From the NCBI GenBank assembly GCA_045124255.1, contig JBGVLM010000065.1, forward strand, positions 1 to 51,836: a stretch of 51,836 nt of DNA, given 5' to 3'. The stretch's first letter is position 1; every line of letters starts with the position of its first letter. The notes beneath the pieces are model-generated. The model searched no databases. It saw nothing but the letters and a program-made list of their open reading frames with translations, and was not told where the DNA came from. The translations under genes were made by a program, and so were the position numbers. Positions 7,734-15,405 of this stretch are shown here, piece after piece. Source of the stretch: Eshraghiella sp045124255 (lineage in GTDB: Bacteria > Bacillota > Clostridia > Lachnospirales > Lachnospiraceae).

Positions 7734-9629
7734 ATGCAGATTAAATCACTCCGTATCAAAAATTTTAAATCCATCCATGAGCTTGAAATTAATAACATTG
7801 AAAATTCATTGATTCTTGTGGGCAAAAATAATACCGGTAAAACGGTTGTTTTGGACGCAATAAGAGCCGTTATTGGAAGCTATACGGTATTGAAAACTGA
7901 TTTTAACGAGAAAAAACAAAATATTGAAATAATGATGACGTTAGATATTACCGAAGAGGATTTACATCTGTTTCATGCATTTGGAATTGTAAGCCGTTAT
8001 AAAAGGTATGAGTCATGGAAAAAGGATTTCTGCGAAAAGCTTCCATCCTTTCAAAACGGACTTTTGACATTTGTATGTCGGATTAATTATAATGGTCAGT
8101 TCAGATACGAGGATGTTAATCACAAAAATAACCGTTACATTCCGTTGGTTCTGCCAAAGCTTCATTTTATTGATACAACAAGAAATCTTGCAGGCTTTCA
8201 GGAGGATTTGCTCGTATTTCAGAATTCAAAGGAGCTTGCGAGCCTGAAAACGAATTCATGCATGTTTAATTCTGCCAAGGAATGCAATCACTGCTTTAGC
8301 TGTATCGGACTGCTCAATCAGAAAAAAACAGAAGAACTGGATTTGCAGGAAACGGCAAGACTTTTGGAATACAAAATGTATCAGATGAATCTTGGCGATT
8401 TTTCACGGAAGGTTAATGAGAACTATCGTAAAAACGGCGGGGTTGAAGAGATTCTGTATCGAATGAATTTTAACATGGATAAAATGTTTGATGTTGAAGT
8501 AGAGGCATATCACAACGAATCAAAAAGAATGAGTCCCGTGGAGCAGCTTGGAAACGGTATGAAAAGCATTTATATGCTTTCGCTTCTTGAAACTTATATT
8601 GAGGACGATAAAAGAATTCCGAGTATTATTATAGTGGAATATCCGGAATTGTTTCTTCATCCTTCATTACAGAAAACAGCAAGTAAAATCCTGTACAGAC
8701 TGTCCAAGAAAAATCAGGTTATTTTTACAACACATTCCCCGAATATGGTGGCTAATTTTACGAAGGGGCAGATTTGCCAGATGGTTCTGAATCAGGATAA
8801 TTATTCTGAGGCACGCCGCAATGTTGATATTGATGATGTTCTAAACGACTTGGGGTACAGTGCAAATGATTTCCTGAATGTGGATTTTGTTTTTATCGTT
8901 GAGGGCAAACAGGATAAAACAAGATTTCCGCTGCTTTTAAAGAAATACTATTCCGAGATTTATAACGAGAACGGAGAATTATCCAGAATATCAATTATTA
9001 CAACTAACAGCTGTACAAACATTAAAACCTACGCTAATCTGAAATATATGAATCAGCTTTATCTGCGTGACCGTTTTCTGATGATTCGTGATGGTGACGG
9101 CAAGAATCCGGAGGAACTTGCTGACCAGCTCTGCCGTTATTACAGCGAGCAGAATCGGCAGGATATTGATAAGCTTCCAAGGGTTCTAAGACAGAATGTG
9201 CTGATTCTGAAATACTATTCTTTTGAAAATTATTTTTTAAATCCTTGGGTTATGGCTCAGATTGGAGTTGTAAAAAGCGAAGAACAGTTTTGGAAAATTC
9301 TTTTTGCAAAATGGCAGCAATACCTGTACAGGCTCAAAAGCGGACAGCACTTTACGGAAGTTGTAGGACATGAAATAAATTCCATAGAGGATTTAAAGGA
9401 GCATTTTGAAGAATTTAAAATTTATATGAGAGGGCATAATCTTTACGATATTTTCTATGGACGTTTCAGAGACCGGGAAAATGAGATTCTGCATAAATAT
9501 CTTGAACTTGCACCAAAAGAGGACTTTAAGGATATTCTTGACGCTATAGATTCTTTCGTGTATTTTGACAGCAGGAGAAAATCAGCCGATAAGCTGCTAT
9601 ATGAATTACAGTGTAAACAACAGCGGTAA
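7734..9629 (+). CDS. OLD-family ATP-dependent endonuclease (AAA ATPase-TOPRIM)
   Basis: A 631-residue protein. The N-terminal ABC-type ATPase has Walker A GKNNTGKT (about 30-37), a Walker-B-like IIIVEYPE (about 297-304) and the switch His in TTHSPNM. The C-terminal TOPRIM nuclease has the Glu of FIVEGKQD (about 386) and the DxD of RDGDG (about 452). A Cys-rich insert with the spacing C-x2-C-x2-C (CNHCFSC, about 186-192), preceded by another Cys-Met pair, looks like a metal site inside the ATPase. ATG 7734 was chosen because AAGGAG at 7721-7726 is one base from ATG 7728 but seven from 7734. No UvrD-like helicase follows, so it resembles class 1 OLD proteins, several of which act in phage defence. 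Confidence 0.8.
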   Translation: MQIKSLRIKNFKSIHELEINNIENSLILVGKNNTGKTVVLDAIRAVIGSYTVLKTDFNEKKQNIEIMMTLDITEEDLHLFHAFGIVSRYKRYESWKKDFCEKLPSFQNGLLTFVCRINYNGQFRYEDVNHKNNRYIPLVLPKLHFIDTTRNLAGFQEDLLVFQNSKELASLKTNSCMFNSAKECNHCFSCIGLLNQKKTEELDLQETARLLEYKMYQMNLGDFSRKVNENYRKNGGVEEILYRMNFNMDKMFDVEVEAYHNESKRMSPVEQLGNGMKSIYMLSLLETYIEDDKRIPSIIIVEYPELFLHPSLQKTASKILYRLSKKNQVIFTTHSPNMVANFTKGQICQMVLNQDNYSEARRNVDIDDVLNDLGYSANDFLNVDFVFIVEGKQDKTRFPLLLKKYYSEIYNENGELSRISIITTNSCTNIKTYANLKYMNQLYLRDRFLMIRDGDGKNPEELADQLCRYYSEQNRQDIDKLPRVLRQNVLILKYYSFENYFLNPWVMAQIGVVKSEEQFWKILFAKWQQYLYRLKSGQHFTEVVGHEINSIEDLKEHFEEFKIYMRGHNLYDIFYGRFRDRENEILHKYLELAPKEDFKDILDAIDSFVYFDSRRKSADKLLYELQCKQQR

Positions 9630-9679
9630 TGCAGACGCTAAGTAAGAATTTAATTGGCGCAAAGTGGAGGAAGAAAGAT

Positions 9680-10228
9680 ATGTATGATAAAGTATTTGAA
9701 AACTTTAAATTAAATTGTAAGGCGGGCAATGAGATAATTAGCAAATATGAAAGTGTATTACCAAAAGAAGTGTTGGATGTATGGAAAGAGTATGGATTTG
9801 GAACTATATTAGATGGTTATTTAAAGATTATTAATCCGGATGAATATATTGAAGTTTTGGATATGGCTTACGACGGACAAGGTGCTGCAATTCCTGTTTT
9901 TGTTACTGCTTTTGGAGATATTTTTGTTCTGGAAGAGGGGCGTTATATAATTGCGGTTAAGATTAAAAACGGTACTATTGATGGTATTCCGGGCGGATTT
10001 AAGTTCTTTTGGGAAGATTTAGAAAATGGCGATATTGATGAAATAAATAATGAGTTTGGAAAATATAAAGATGCAGTTGCCAAATTAGGTGAACTAGAGT
10101 TTGATGAGTGTTTTGGATATACACCATTGCTGGCTCTTGGCGGAAGTGAAAAGACAGAACATCTGGAGAAAGTTAATACAAAGGTTCATATTGAACTGAT
10201 AACTCAGTTGGTAGGTAGAATAGAGTAA
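9680..10228 (+). CDS. GAD-like/Tdi1-like (DUF1851) immunity-type protein
   Basis: A 182-residue cytosolic protein. Residues about 15-60 (LPKEVLDVWKEYGFGTILDGYLKIINPDEY) match the GAD-like domain, and the C-terminal part (FVTAFGDIFVLEEGRYI, LALGG near the end) matches the DUF1851/T6SS Tdi1 C-terminal domain. These proteins are usually immunity partners of secreted toxins. ATG 9680 follows GGAGG at 9666-9670; the longer frame from 9629 overlaps the upstream stop. No cognate toxin is visible nearby, so this may be an orphan immunity gene. It is adjacent to the OLD nuclease. Confidence 0.7.
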   Translation: MYDKVFENFKLNCKAGNEIISKYESVLPKEVLDVWKEYGFGTILDGYLKIINPDEYIEVLDMAYDGQGAAIPVFVTAFGDIFVLEEGRYIIAVKIKNGTIDGIPGGFKFFWEDLENGDIDEINNEFGKYKDAVAKLGELEFDECFGYTPLLALGGSEKTEHLEKVNTKVHIELITQLVGRIE

Positions 10229-10516
10229 AAGTAACATATCATGCTCTTTAAGATACTGGTAGCAGGTAAGTAATTCGTTCATAAGGGTTATTCTTGACGT
10301 GCGCTGATATTGTAATTCCTCAGCAAGCGTATTAAATTTAAGGAATAATTAGTAATGTGATGGAATAGTATTTCAGTTTATGGTATAGTATTCTTATCAC
10401 AAAATGATGAGGATAAATTCTTCTGACAGTGCTTTCCTGTGCGGAATTTTCACAAAAGTGCTAATGATAGTCATTCTGTGAAATAGTTCAAAATAACTTC
10501 AAGCAGACAATATGCA

Positions 10517-10537
10517 GGCGGTCAGTTTTTGACCGCC
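10517..10537. terminator. Hairpin between convergent genes
   Basis: GGCGGTCA / TGACCGCC is a perfect 8-bp stem with a 5-base loop between the convergent genes ending at 10228 and 10583. The T-run is poor on either strand. The rest of the 354-base gap 10229-10582 is AT-rich and I see nothing else supportable in it. Confidence 0.5.
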
Positions 10538-10582
10538 GTATTTATACCATAAATCGTCTGCACCTCTTCCCATCAGTTGATA

Positions 10583-11563
10583 TTATTTATGTGGTCCTCT
10601 TGAAATAAGAAATGTGTTGTTGCACTCAAACAGTTCGGGATACATCACTTTGGCGTTGCTGATAAACTCAGTGTAAAGGCATTCTTTGTGCTCGTATCGG
10701 GCAAAAACTTCTATATCGGTAAGAACCTGTTTTGCCTTAGAAATCCTATCTGTATAATAGTATAATTCGCATAGACAAAATAATAACTCACAATGGCAGT
10801 GCATGGATTTGACATTCTGACCAGTTTTTAAAGCCAAATTTATTATTTTTTCAGCTTCTTCGAATTCTTTATTTGCTAATTTCAGTACAGCCAGATTGCT
10901 GCAAACATTTAAGAAAAGTTTCGCTTCAAAATACAGACTTTGATATAGTTCATATGCAGGGTGAGCTAATATATGACTTAACTGGTCATATAACAACTCA
11001 TAATAAGGAAGGGCTTTATTAAATTCTTCGAGACAATGAAGGTTTATTGCCATAAGATTAATGATTAATAAATCTATATGACTGTATAAATTTTTTTCAA
11101 GTGATAGGGTATCAGGAGAAATGTTTTCTTCATCGAGCAAAGTACTGCATATTTGTAATGAATCCCTGTAGTTACCAAGTTCGTTAGCCAATACAGCCTT
11201 TCCGTAAAGAAGATTCTTTCGGGCTTCTCCGTTTTGAAATATTTCGTCTTTTTCATGTTCGTCGATATATTTGCTTAATCCGTCCAAATCATATGTTGAT
11301 ATAAATTGAAAAATTTCATTGGACAATGAATAAGCTTCGATTGATTTAAATGACATAAGATGATAATAGTATTCGAATAAATTAACTTTTAATTTCTTGG
11401 ATAGCTGGTCTAAAAGATAAAGTGAAGGCTGATTTCTGTTGTGTTCAACTGCACATAAATGGTCTTTGGTACAAATACCTTTGGATAGACTATCCAATGT
11501 CATTTTATGATTTATTCTAAATCTTTTAATTATTTCTCCAATACAATTTTTTGAATGTTTCAT
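10583..11563 (-). CDS. HTH_XRE regulator with helical-repeat C-terminal domain (RRNPP/Rgg-like)
   Basis: A 326-residue cytosolic protein. Residues about 5-65 form an XRE-type helix-turn-helix (GEIIKRFRINHKMTLDSLSKGICTKDHL split by the turn, then EHNRNQPSLYLLDQLSKKL). The rest is almost entirely alpha-helical, with TPR-like pairs such as NLYSHIDLLIINL and LAVLKLANKEFEEAEKIIN. This is the layout of RRNPP peptide receptors (Rgg, PlcR, PrgX). GAGGTGA lies 8 bases before the ATG. It is divergent from a gene for a 43-aa exported peptide 106 bases away. The conserved promoter element at 11578 abuts its ribosome binding site, so autoregulation is plausible. The family assignment rests on architecture, not on a search. 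Confidence 0.75.
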   Translation of the reverse strand: MKHSKNCIGEIIKRFRINHKMTLDSLSKGICTKDHLCAVEHNRNQPSLYLLDQLSKKLKVNLFEYYYHLMSFKSIEAYSLSNEIFQFISTYDLDGLSKYIDEHEKDEIFQNGEARKNLLYGKAVLANELGNYRDSLQICSTLLDEENISPDTLSLEKNLYSHIDLLIINLMAINLHCLEEFNKALPYYELLYDQLSHILAHPAYELYQSLYFEAKLFLNVCSNLAVLKLANKEFEEAEKIINLALKTGQNVKSMHCHCELLFCLCELYYYTDRISKAKQVLTDIEVFARYEHKECLYTEFISNAKVMYPELFECNNTFLISRGPHK

Positions 11564-11577
11564 TATATGTTCACCTC

Positions 11578-11604
11578 AAAAAGTAGAAGAATGTCTCGAT
11601 TTAC
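11578..11604 (+). promoter_or_regulatory. Putative regulator-binding element 1 (peptide promoter)
   Basis: The block AAAAGTAGAAG-N4-TCTCGATTTAC is shared with 11886-11912. Its right part is an imperfect dyad, GAATGTCTCGATTTAC. It overlaps the -35-like TTTACT (11600-11605) of a promoter whose -10 TATACT is at 11624-11629 (18-base spacer). It sits between the divergent regulator and peptide genes. Confidence 0.6.
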
Positions 11605-11629
11605 TCTTCGCTATATTGATTATTATACT
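11600..11629 (+). promoter_or_regulatory. Promoter of the small exported peptide
   Basis: TTTACT at 11600-11605 and TATACT at 11624-11629 are separated by 18 bases. The weak -35 is embedded in the shared element, which suggests that an activator or repressor acts here. Confidence 0.5.
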
Positions 11630-11669
11630 TTTAACTACATAGAAAAATCAATATAAGGAGGAACTATTA

Positions 11670-11801
11670 ATGAAAAAACGAAAGAGAATAGGATATATTC
11701 TTGCTGCAGTTACATTAACGGCGTTAGTTGCAATTGCACACAAACCTGGACAGGGTGGAACAACCAATACAGCATTAGGCGTTTATGTTTCATTGCCATA
11801 A
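11670..11801 (+). CDS. 43-aa exported pro-peptide, candidate signalling peptide
   Basis: ATG 11670 follows AAGGAGG at 11655-11661. The product starts MKKRKRIGYILAAVTLTALV: five basic residues in the first six, a hydrophobic core to about residue 23, then a short polar tail HKPGQGGTTNTALGVYVSLP. This is the form of a Sec-exported pro-peptide whose C-terminus is released as a pheromone. It is transcribed divergently from an RRNPP-like receptor gene and has its own terminator. It is too short for most ORF callers. The mature form cannot be read from sequence; the C-terminal residues ALGVYVSLP are the likeliest active part by analogy. Confidence 0.6.
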   Translation: MKKRKRIGYILAAVTLTALVAIAHKPGQGGTTNTALGVYVSLP

Positions 11802-11821
11802 TATTGGGAAAAATTAACAGG

Positions 11822-11870
11822 AAAAATCTTTATGAAATATTCTTATATAATATTTTGTGAAGATTTTTTT
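11822..11870 (+). terminator. Intrinsic terminator after pro-peptide gene
   Basis: AAAAATCTTTATGAAATATT pairs with AATATTTTGTGAAGATTTTT (17 of 20 positions, the rest near-pairs), followed by T-rich sequence. It isolates the peptide transcript from the next gene. Confidence 0.75.
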
Positions 11871-11885
11871 TGCTTTTTTTTTTCA

Positions 11886-11912
11886 AAAAAGTAGAAGTAA
11901 ATCTCGATTTAC
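11886..11912 (+). promoter_or_regulatory. Putative regulator-binding element 2 (DUF6429 promoter)
   Basis: It repeats the AAAAGTAGAAG-N4-TCTCGATTTAC block of 11578-11604. Here the right part is a perfect inverted repeat, GTAAATCTCGATTTAC (11897-11912), overlapping the -35 TTTACA. Confidence 0.65.
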
Positions 11913-11936
11913 ACCACATGCAGATAATTTTATAAT
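11908..11936 (+). promoter_or_regulatory. Promoter of the DUF6429 gene
   Basis: TTTACA (11908-11913), a 17-base spacer and consensus TATAAT (11931-11936) form a strong sigma-A promoter with the palindromic element over its -35. The ATG of the gene is 36 bases downstream, after AGGAGG. Confidence 0.75.
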
Positions 11937-11971
11937 AATTAAGACTATAATTTTTTTTAGGAGGTTTACTT

Positions 11972-12247
11972 ATGGATAAAACAGATGCAGCAACTGCAAG
12001 GGACGAACTTACACTTATTTTGTTGTTTCTGACAAGAATCGGTGACCATGCGAATTTTAATTTTGCAAAAGATTTTTATGCATGGAGAGGATATAGTTTT
12101 GACGCAATTGACGAATTGGAGAGGGCAGGATATGTTGATCAGGGAAGTTATCGCAGTCAGTCGAGAATGATGCGTATTACAAAAGAAGGTTTAGAACAGG
12201 CAGAGAAATTATTGGAGAAATATGGGATAGAAGATTTCGAAAGATAG
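11972..12247 (+). CDS. DUF6429-like small protein
   Basis: A 91-residue protein with AGGAGG 6-7 bases before the ATG. It reads as a small winged-helix-like fold: helix ARDELTLILLFLTRI, a central WRGYSFDAIDELERAGYV segment, then MRITKEGLEQAEKLLEKYGI. The pattern 'x-LTLxLLxLT ... WKGYDFDxLxxLxxxGxI ... LTxEGxxxAxxLLxxYGI' is what I know as DUF6429, of unknown function. Its promoter carries the same palindromic element as the pro-peptide promoter, so it is a likely target of the neighbouring receptor. Confidence 0.65.
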   Translation: MDKTDAATARDELTLILLFLTRIGDHANFNFAKDFYAWRGYSFDAIDELERAGYVDQGSYRSQSRMMRITKEGLEQAEKLLEKYGIEDFER

Positions 12248-12310
12248 AAAATTCACAACATACATACAGAAAGCGGTTAGAGAAACAAGGTTTCTTTAAC
12301 GGCGGCGAAG

Positions 12311-12362
12311 AACCATTAAAGCGGTGTCAGTTGCTTCTGATACGGTTTCTAATGGTTTTTTT
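12311..12362 (+). terminator. Long intrinsic terminator after DUF6429 gene
   Basis: AACCATTA pairs with TAATGGTT, and inside it GTGTCAG pairs with CTGATAC around TTGCTT. A run of seven T follows. A weaker hairpin lies just upstream at about 12277-12301. The 214-base gap to the next start holds nothing else clear. Confidence 0.8.
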
Positions 12363-12461
12363 AATGATGATTTATATGCCTTGACACTGATAAGTGGTGA
12401 TAATTATACTGTTATTGACAGTTTGATTTTTAAAATAAAACAGAGTAGTAAGAGGTATCAA

Positions 12462-13250
12462 ATGAAGAAAATGATAATATACATATTAATGCTCATATTT
12501 ATTCTTTGCGGTTGTGTGCGTATAGTTGGGCCTGAAGAAATTGAGACTGATGTGAATACTACCGAAATATATATAACAACCGTTGCACAAGAATCAACGA
12601 AAGAACAGGAGACGACGTATGAAACGGAGTCTGTCAGTGAAACACATCCGGTTCTTTATGAGGGTTATACTATAACTAAGGAGGAGTTTGATAAGGCCGA
12701 GGGCTCCATGACGTGGGATTTGGAGTATCCGCAGCTTGCAGGCGAAGGCCGTGAATATGACAGGGTCAATGAACTCATTAAACAGACAGCGGTAGAATTT
12801 AACACACCGGATTGGGAGATTAAGGATAAGACGAGGGAAAGAGGCTTTACGGGAAAATATAAGATTATATGGCAGACAGAGGAGATCGTAAGCATTGAAT
12901 TTACTTCCATTTACACTGCCAAAGGAGCCGCTAATCCTTCTTATGACTGCTGTGGGATGACAATTGATTTGGCAGCCGGTATGGTTGTGGCACTGGATAA
13001 TTATATCGAAAGTATTGAAATAGTTTTAAAGCAGATAGAGGCAGGAAATTATACTGTTGAGTATGGCGCATTCTACCTGATGAGTAATGGCGAGATTATG
13101 AATGAAATTGCGGAGGAATTTTCGAATTTGGATTTAAATGTATATAAAGATAATTTCTGCGTTGATGAGGATGAATTGTATCTGATTGTTGACAATATAA
13201 TAGGAAGTGATTATGCGATAATTAAAATTCCGTTAAATGCTTTAAAATAA
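12462..13250 (+). CDS. Lipoprotein with RsiV/PdaC-like (DUF3298-type) domain
   Basis: A 262-residue lipoprotein with the signal MKKMIIYILMLIFILCGCVR and a lipobox Cys at residue 18 (LCGC). A Thr/Glu-rich linker runs to about residue 65. Then comes a domain with PQLAGEGREYDRVNELIKQ and a later QTEEIVSIEFTSIYTAKGAANPS segment, which resembles the DUF4163/DUF3298 pair of RsiV and PdaC. The frame extends upstream to 12324, but that start lies inside the preceding terminator; ATG 12462 has AAGAGG before it and restores a classical lipoprotein signal. Function unknown; possibly lysozyme or peptidoglycan sensing by analogy. Confidence 0.7.
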   Translation: MKKMIIYILMLIFILCGCVRIVGPEEIETDVNTTEIYITTVAQESTKEQETTYETESVSETHPVLYEGYTITKEEFDKAEGSMTWDLEYPQLAGEGREYDRVNELIKQTAVEFNTPDWEIKDKTRERGFTGKYKIIWQTEEIVSIEFTSIYTAKGAANPSYDCCGMTIDLAAGMVVALDNYIESIEIVLKQIEAGNYTVEYGAFYLMSNGEIMNEIAEEFSNLDLNVYKDNFCVDEDELYLIVDNIIGSDYAIIKIPLNALK

Positions 13251-13346
13251 TTTGATTAAAAATTAAATAAATATTTTTGCCTGTTTTCCCACATACTATT
13301 GTAACCACAGTTTTGTGAGTAAATAATTGTGTAGGAGGAACTTACG

Positions 13347-13532
13347 ATGGCAGAGTTGTCAGAAAAAGAATTGTCTTCAATTAAGGATTTGTTGTCTGAA
13401 GAAGAGCTTTTGGTTAAGAAATTTAAAATGCTTGCGGAGCATGCAGAAACTCCGGAGGTAAAGGATAAGATGACCAATATCTCAATGCAGCACCAGAATC
13501 ATTTTAATGAATTGTATTCAAAGTTATCGTAG
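13347..13532 (+). CDS. Small CotF-associated spore coat-like protein
   Basis: A 61-residue all-helical protein, strongly charged, with a ferritin-like half-bundle pattern (LLVKKFKMLAEHAETPEVKDKMTNI split across two helices, HQNHFNELY at the end). It lies 9 bases upstream of a CotF-like gene with a GGAGG site before each start. Pairs like this are common in spore-forming Clostridia, where the small partner is annotated as a spore coat protein. The assignment rests on context and helical pattern. Confidence 0.6.
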   Translation: MAELSEKELSSIKDLLSEEELLVKKFKMLAEHAETPEVKDKMTNISMQHQNHFNELYSKLS

Positions 13533-13541
13533 GAGGGCAAT

Positions 13542-13805
13542 ATGAACGGAGTATATACTGAAAAAGAGATTTTAGGGGACGCACTTGCAACGCAGAAGAG
13601 TACAACAGGTAATTTTAATACTTATGCCAATGAGTGCGTTCATGAGGATGTAAGACAGACGATGCTTAATATCCTTAAAGAGGAGCATAACATTCAGCAG
13701 GAGGTGTTTAACATGATGCATGACAAGGGATATTATCCTACGCCTGCAGCAGAGGCTTCCAAGGTTGAACAGACTAAGCAGATGTATTGTCAGAGCTATA
13801 AGTAA
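13542..13805 (+). CDS. CotF-family spore coat protein
   Basis: An 87-residue helical protein matching the Coat_F domain: YTEKEILGDALATQKSTTGN, then NECVHEDVRQTMLNILKEEH and QQEVFNMMHDKGYYPTPAA, the typical C-terminal 'M..kGYY.p..A' signature. CotF proteins have a ferritin-like fold and are found in the spore coat or in vegetative Clostridia. It is the second gene of a two-gene unit ending at a terminator. Confidence 0.8.
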   Translation: MNGVYTEKEILGDALATQKSTTGNFNTYANECVHEDVRQTMLNILKEEHNIQQEVFNMMHDKGYYPTPAAEASKVEQTKQMYCQSYK

Positions 13806-13811
13806 GGTGTT

Positions 13812-13842
13812 GGGGACCTGTGTAAACGGGTCCCATTATTTT
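13812..13842 (+). terminator. Intrinsic terminator after cotF-like gene
   Basis: GGGGACC / GGGTCCC stem around TGTGTAAAC, followed by ATTATTTT. Confidence 0.7.
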
Positions 13843-13945
13843 AAATTAATTCATAATTTTTTTGTTGATTTATTTTATCTTTTTATTATAATAAGGAATG
13901 GTACTTTCAGGTACTAAATAAAATAATGGTAAATTAGGTGTTGAA

Positions 13946-15394
13946 ATGGTATTTTCAAGTATCACTTTTTTGTTTTATTTTTTGCCAATTGCGATATTGG
14001 GATATTACATATTTTCTTTTTCAAGAGTAATACAGAATTTCTGGCTGTTGGCTGTCAGTCTTATTTTCTATGCATGGGGTGAGCCGGTTTTTGTTTTCGT
14101 AATGATTGGCTCGATTCTGGCAAACTGGGTATTCGGTTTGATAATCAATGCCGTCAGGAAGAAAAAGACTCTCCAAAAAGTCGTTTTGTTCATTTCGTGT
14201 GCAGCAAATATAGCTCTGTTGGGAATTTTTAAGTATACGAATTTTATTGTGGACACTGTATACGGAATTTTCGGATGGGAGAAGCTTTTGGAGGTTCCGA
14301 CTATTGCACTCCCTATAGGTATATCATTTTTTACGTTTCAGGCAATGTCTTATGTTATTGATGTATACAGGGATGACGCCAAGGTACAGAAAAATCCGTT
14401 TTATCTCGGATTGTATGTTGCCTTTTTCCCACAGCTGGTTGCCGGTCCGATTGTAAGATATAATTCAATAGCCGACCAGATTCAGAATAGAAAAACAACA
14501 TTTCCGATGTTTTCAGAGGGCTGCAGCAGATTCGCAATAGGTTTTGTTAAAAAAATAATTATTTCAAATAACATGGCTGTCATTGCGGATACGGTCTTCG
14601 ATTTGGCAAAGGCGGGAACAGATGTCGTTGCTGTTCCGGCAATCCTTGCATGGATGGGTGCAATTGCGTATACATTTCAGCTTTATTATGATTTCTCTTC
14701 TTATTCTGATATGGCAATCGGACTTGGTAAGATGTTTGGATTTACATTTGAAGAGAACTTTAATTATCCGTTTATTTCCAAGTCGGTAAGGGAGTTTATG
14801 GCAAGATGGCATATTTCACTGGGTGCATGGTTTAACCAGTATGTGTACAGACCGCTTGGTGGTTCAAGGGTAAAGAATCAGGATATAATGGTTAAGAATC
14901 TTTTGATAGTATGGTTTTTAACAGGTGTATGGCATGGCGCCGCATGGACATATATATGGTGGGGTCTGTATTTCTTCCTTCTTATTTTATTAGAGAAAGT
15001 TACAATGTTTGAGAAGTGGAAGGGCTTTACTGTTGGAAAGCATATTTATACGGTTGTTGCCGTTATTTTTGCAATGGTTATTTTCCGTTCGGAGAATATG
15101 ACGCATTTCACACTGATGGCAGGTGATATGTTTGGACTGAACAGAAATGGTTTTTACAGTGATACGGCGATAATGTTTTTAAAGGAATACTGGCCTGTAT
15201 TTCTGGCAGCAATTATCTGCATGTTCCCGATTAAGGATTTTGTACAGCAGAAATTCACAAACAAATCAATACCGAAGTTTGTTCCGGCAGTCGGAGGAAC
15301 AGTGTATGTTGTCGGCCTGTGTTCGCTTATGTTTTACTGTGTTGTAGTTTTGGCAAAGGGTGGATATAATCCATTCATTTATTTCAATTTCTAA
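13946..15394 (+). CDS. MBOAT-family O-acyltransferase (AlgI-like)
   Basis: A 482-residue polytopic membrane protein of the AlgI/DltB/PatA MBOAT family. The conserved His is in LTGVWHGAAWTYIWWG (about residues 323-338), and a second conserved block is EFMARWHISLGAWFNQYVYR (about 283-302). It moves acyl groups (usually acetyl) across the membrane onto an exported polymer. It is the first gene of a run of eight closely spaced genes and is followed after 11 bases by an AlgJ-like partner. This matches the acylation pair of clostridial cellulose-like exopolysaccharide operons. Confidence 0.9.
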   Translation: MVFSSITFLFYFLPIAILGYYIFSFSRVIQNFWLLAVSLIFYAWGEPVFVFVMIGSILANWVFGLIINAVRKKKTLQKVVLFISCAANIALLGIFKYTNFIVDTVYGIFGWEKLLEVPTIALPIGISFFTFQAMSYVIDVYRDDAKVQKNPFYLGLYVAFFPQLVAGPIVRYNSIADQIQNRKTTFPMFSEGCSRFAIGFVKKIIISNNMAVIADTVFDLAKAGTDVVAVPAILAWMGAIAYTFQLYYDFSSYSDMAIGLGKMFGFTFEENFNYPFISKSVREFMARWHISLGAWFNQYVYRPLGGSRVKNQDIMVKNLLIVWFLTGVWHGAAWTYIWWGLYFFLLILLEKVTMFEKWKGFTVGKHIYTVVAVIFAMVIFRSENMTHFTLMAGDMFGLNRNGFYSDTAIMFLKEYWPVFLAAIICMFPIKDFVQQKFTNKSIPKFVPAVGGTVYVVGLCSLMFYCVVVLAKGGYNPFIYFNF

Positions 15395-15405
15395 GGAGTC
15401 ATGGA

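Noticed and set aside
12324..12461. N-terminal extension of the lipoprotein frame
   Set aside because: The start falls in the terminator of the previous gene, and the extension would hide a perfect lipoprotein signal that begins at 12462.
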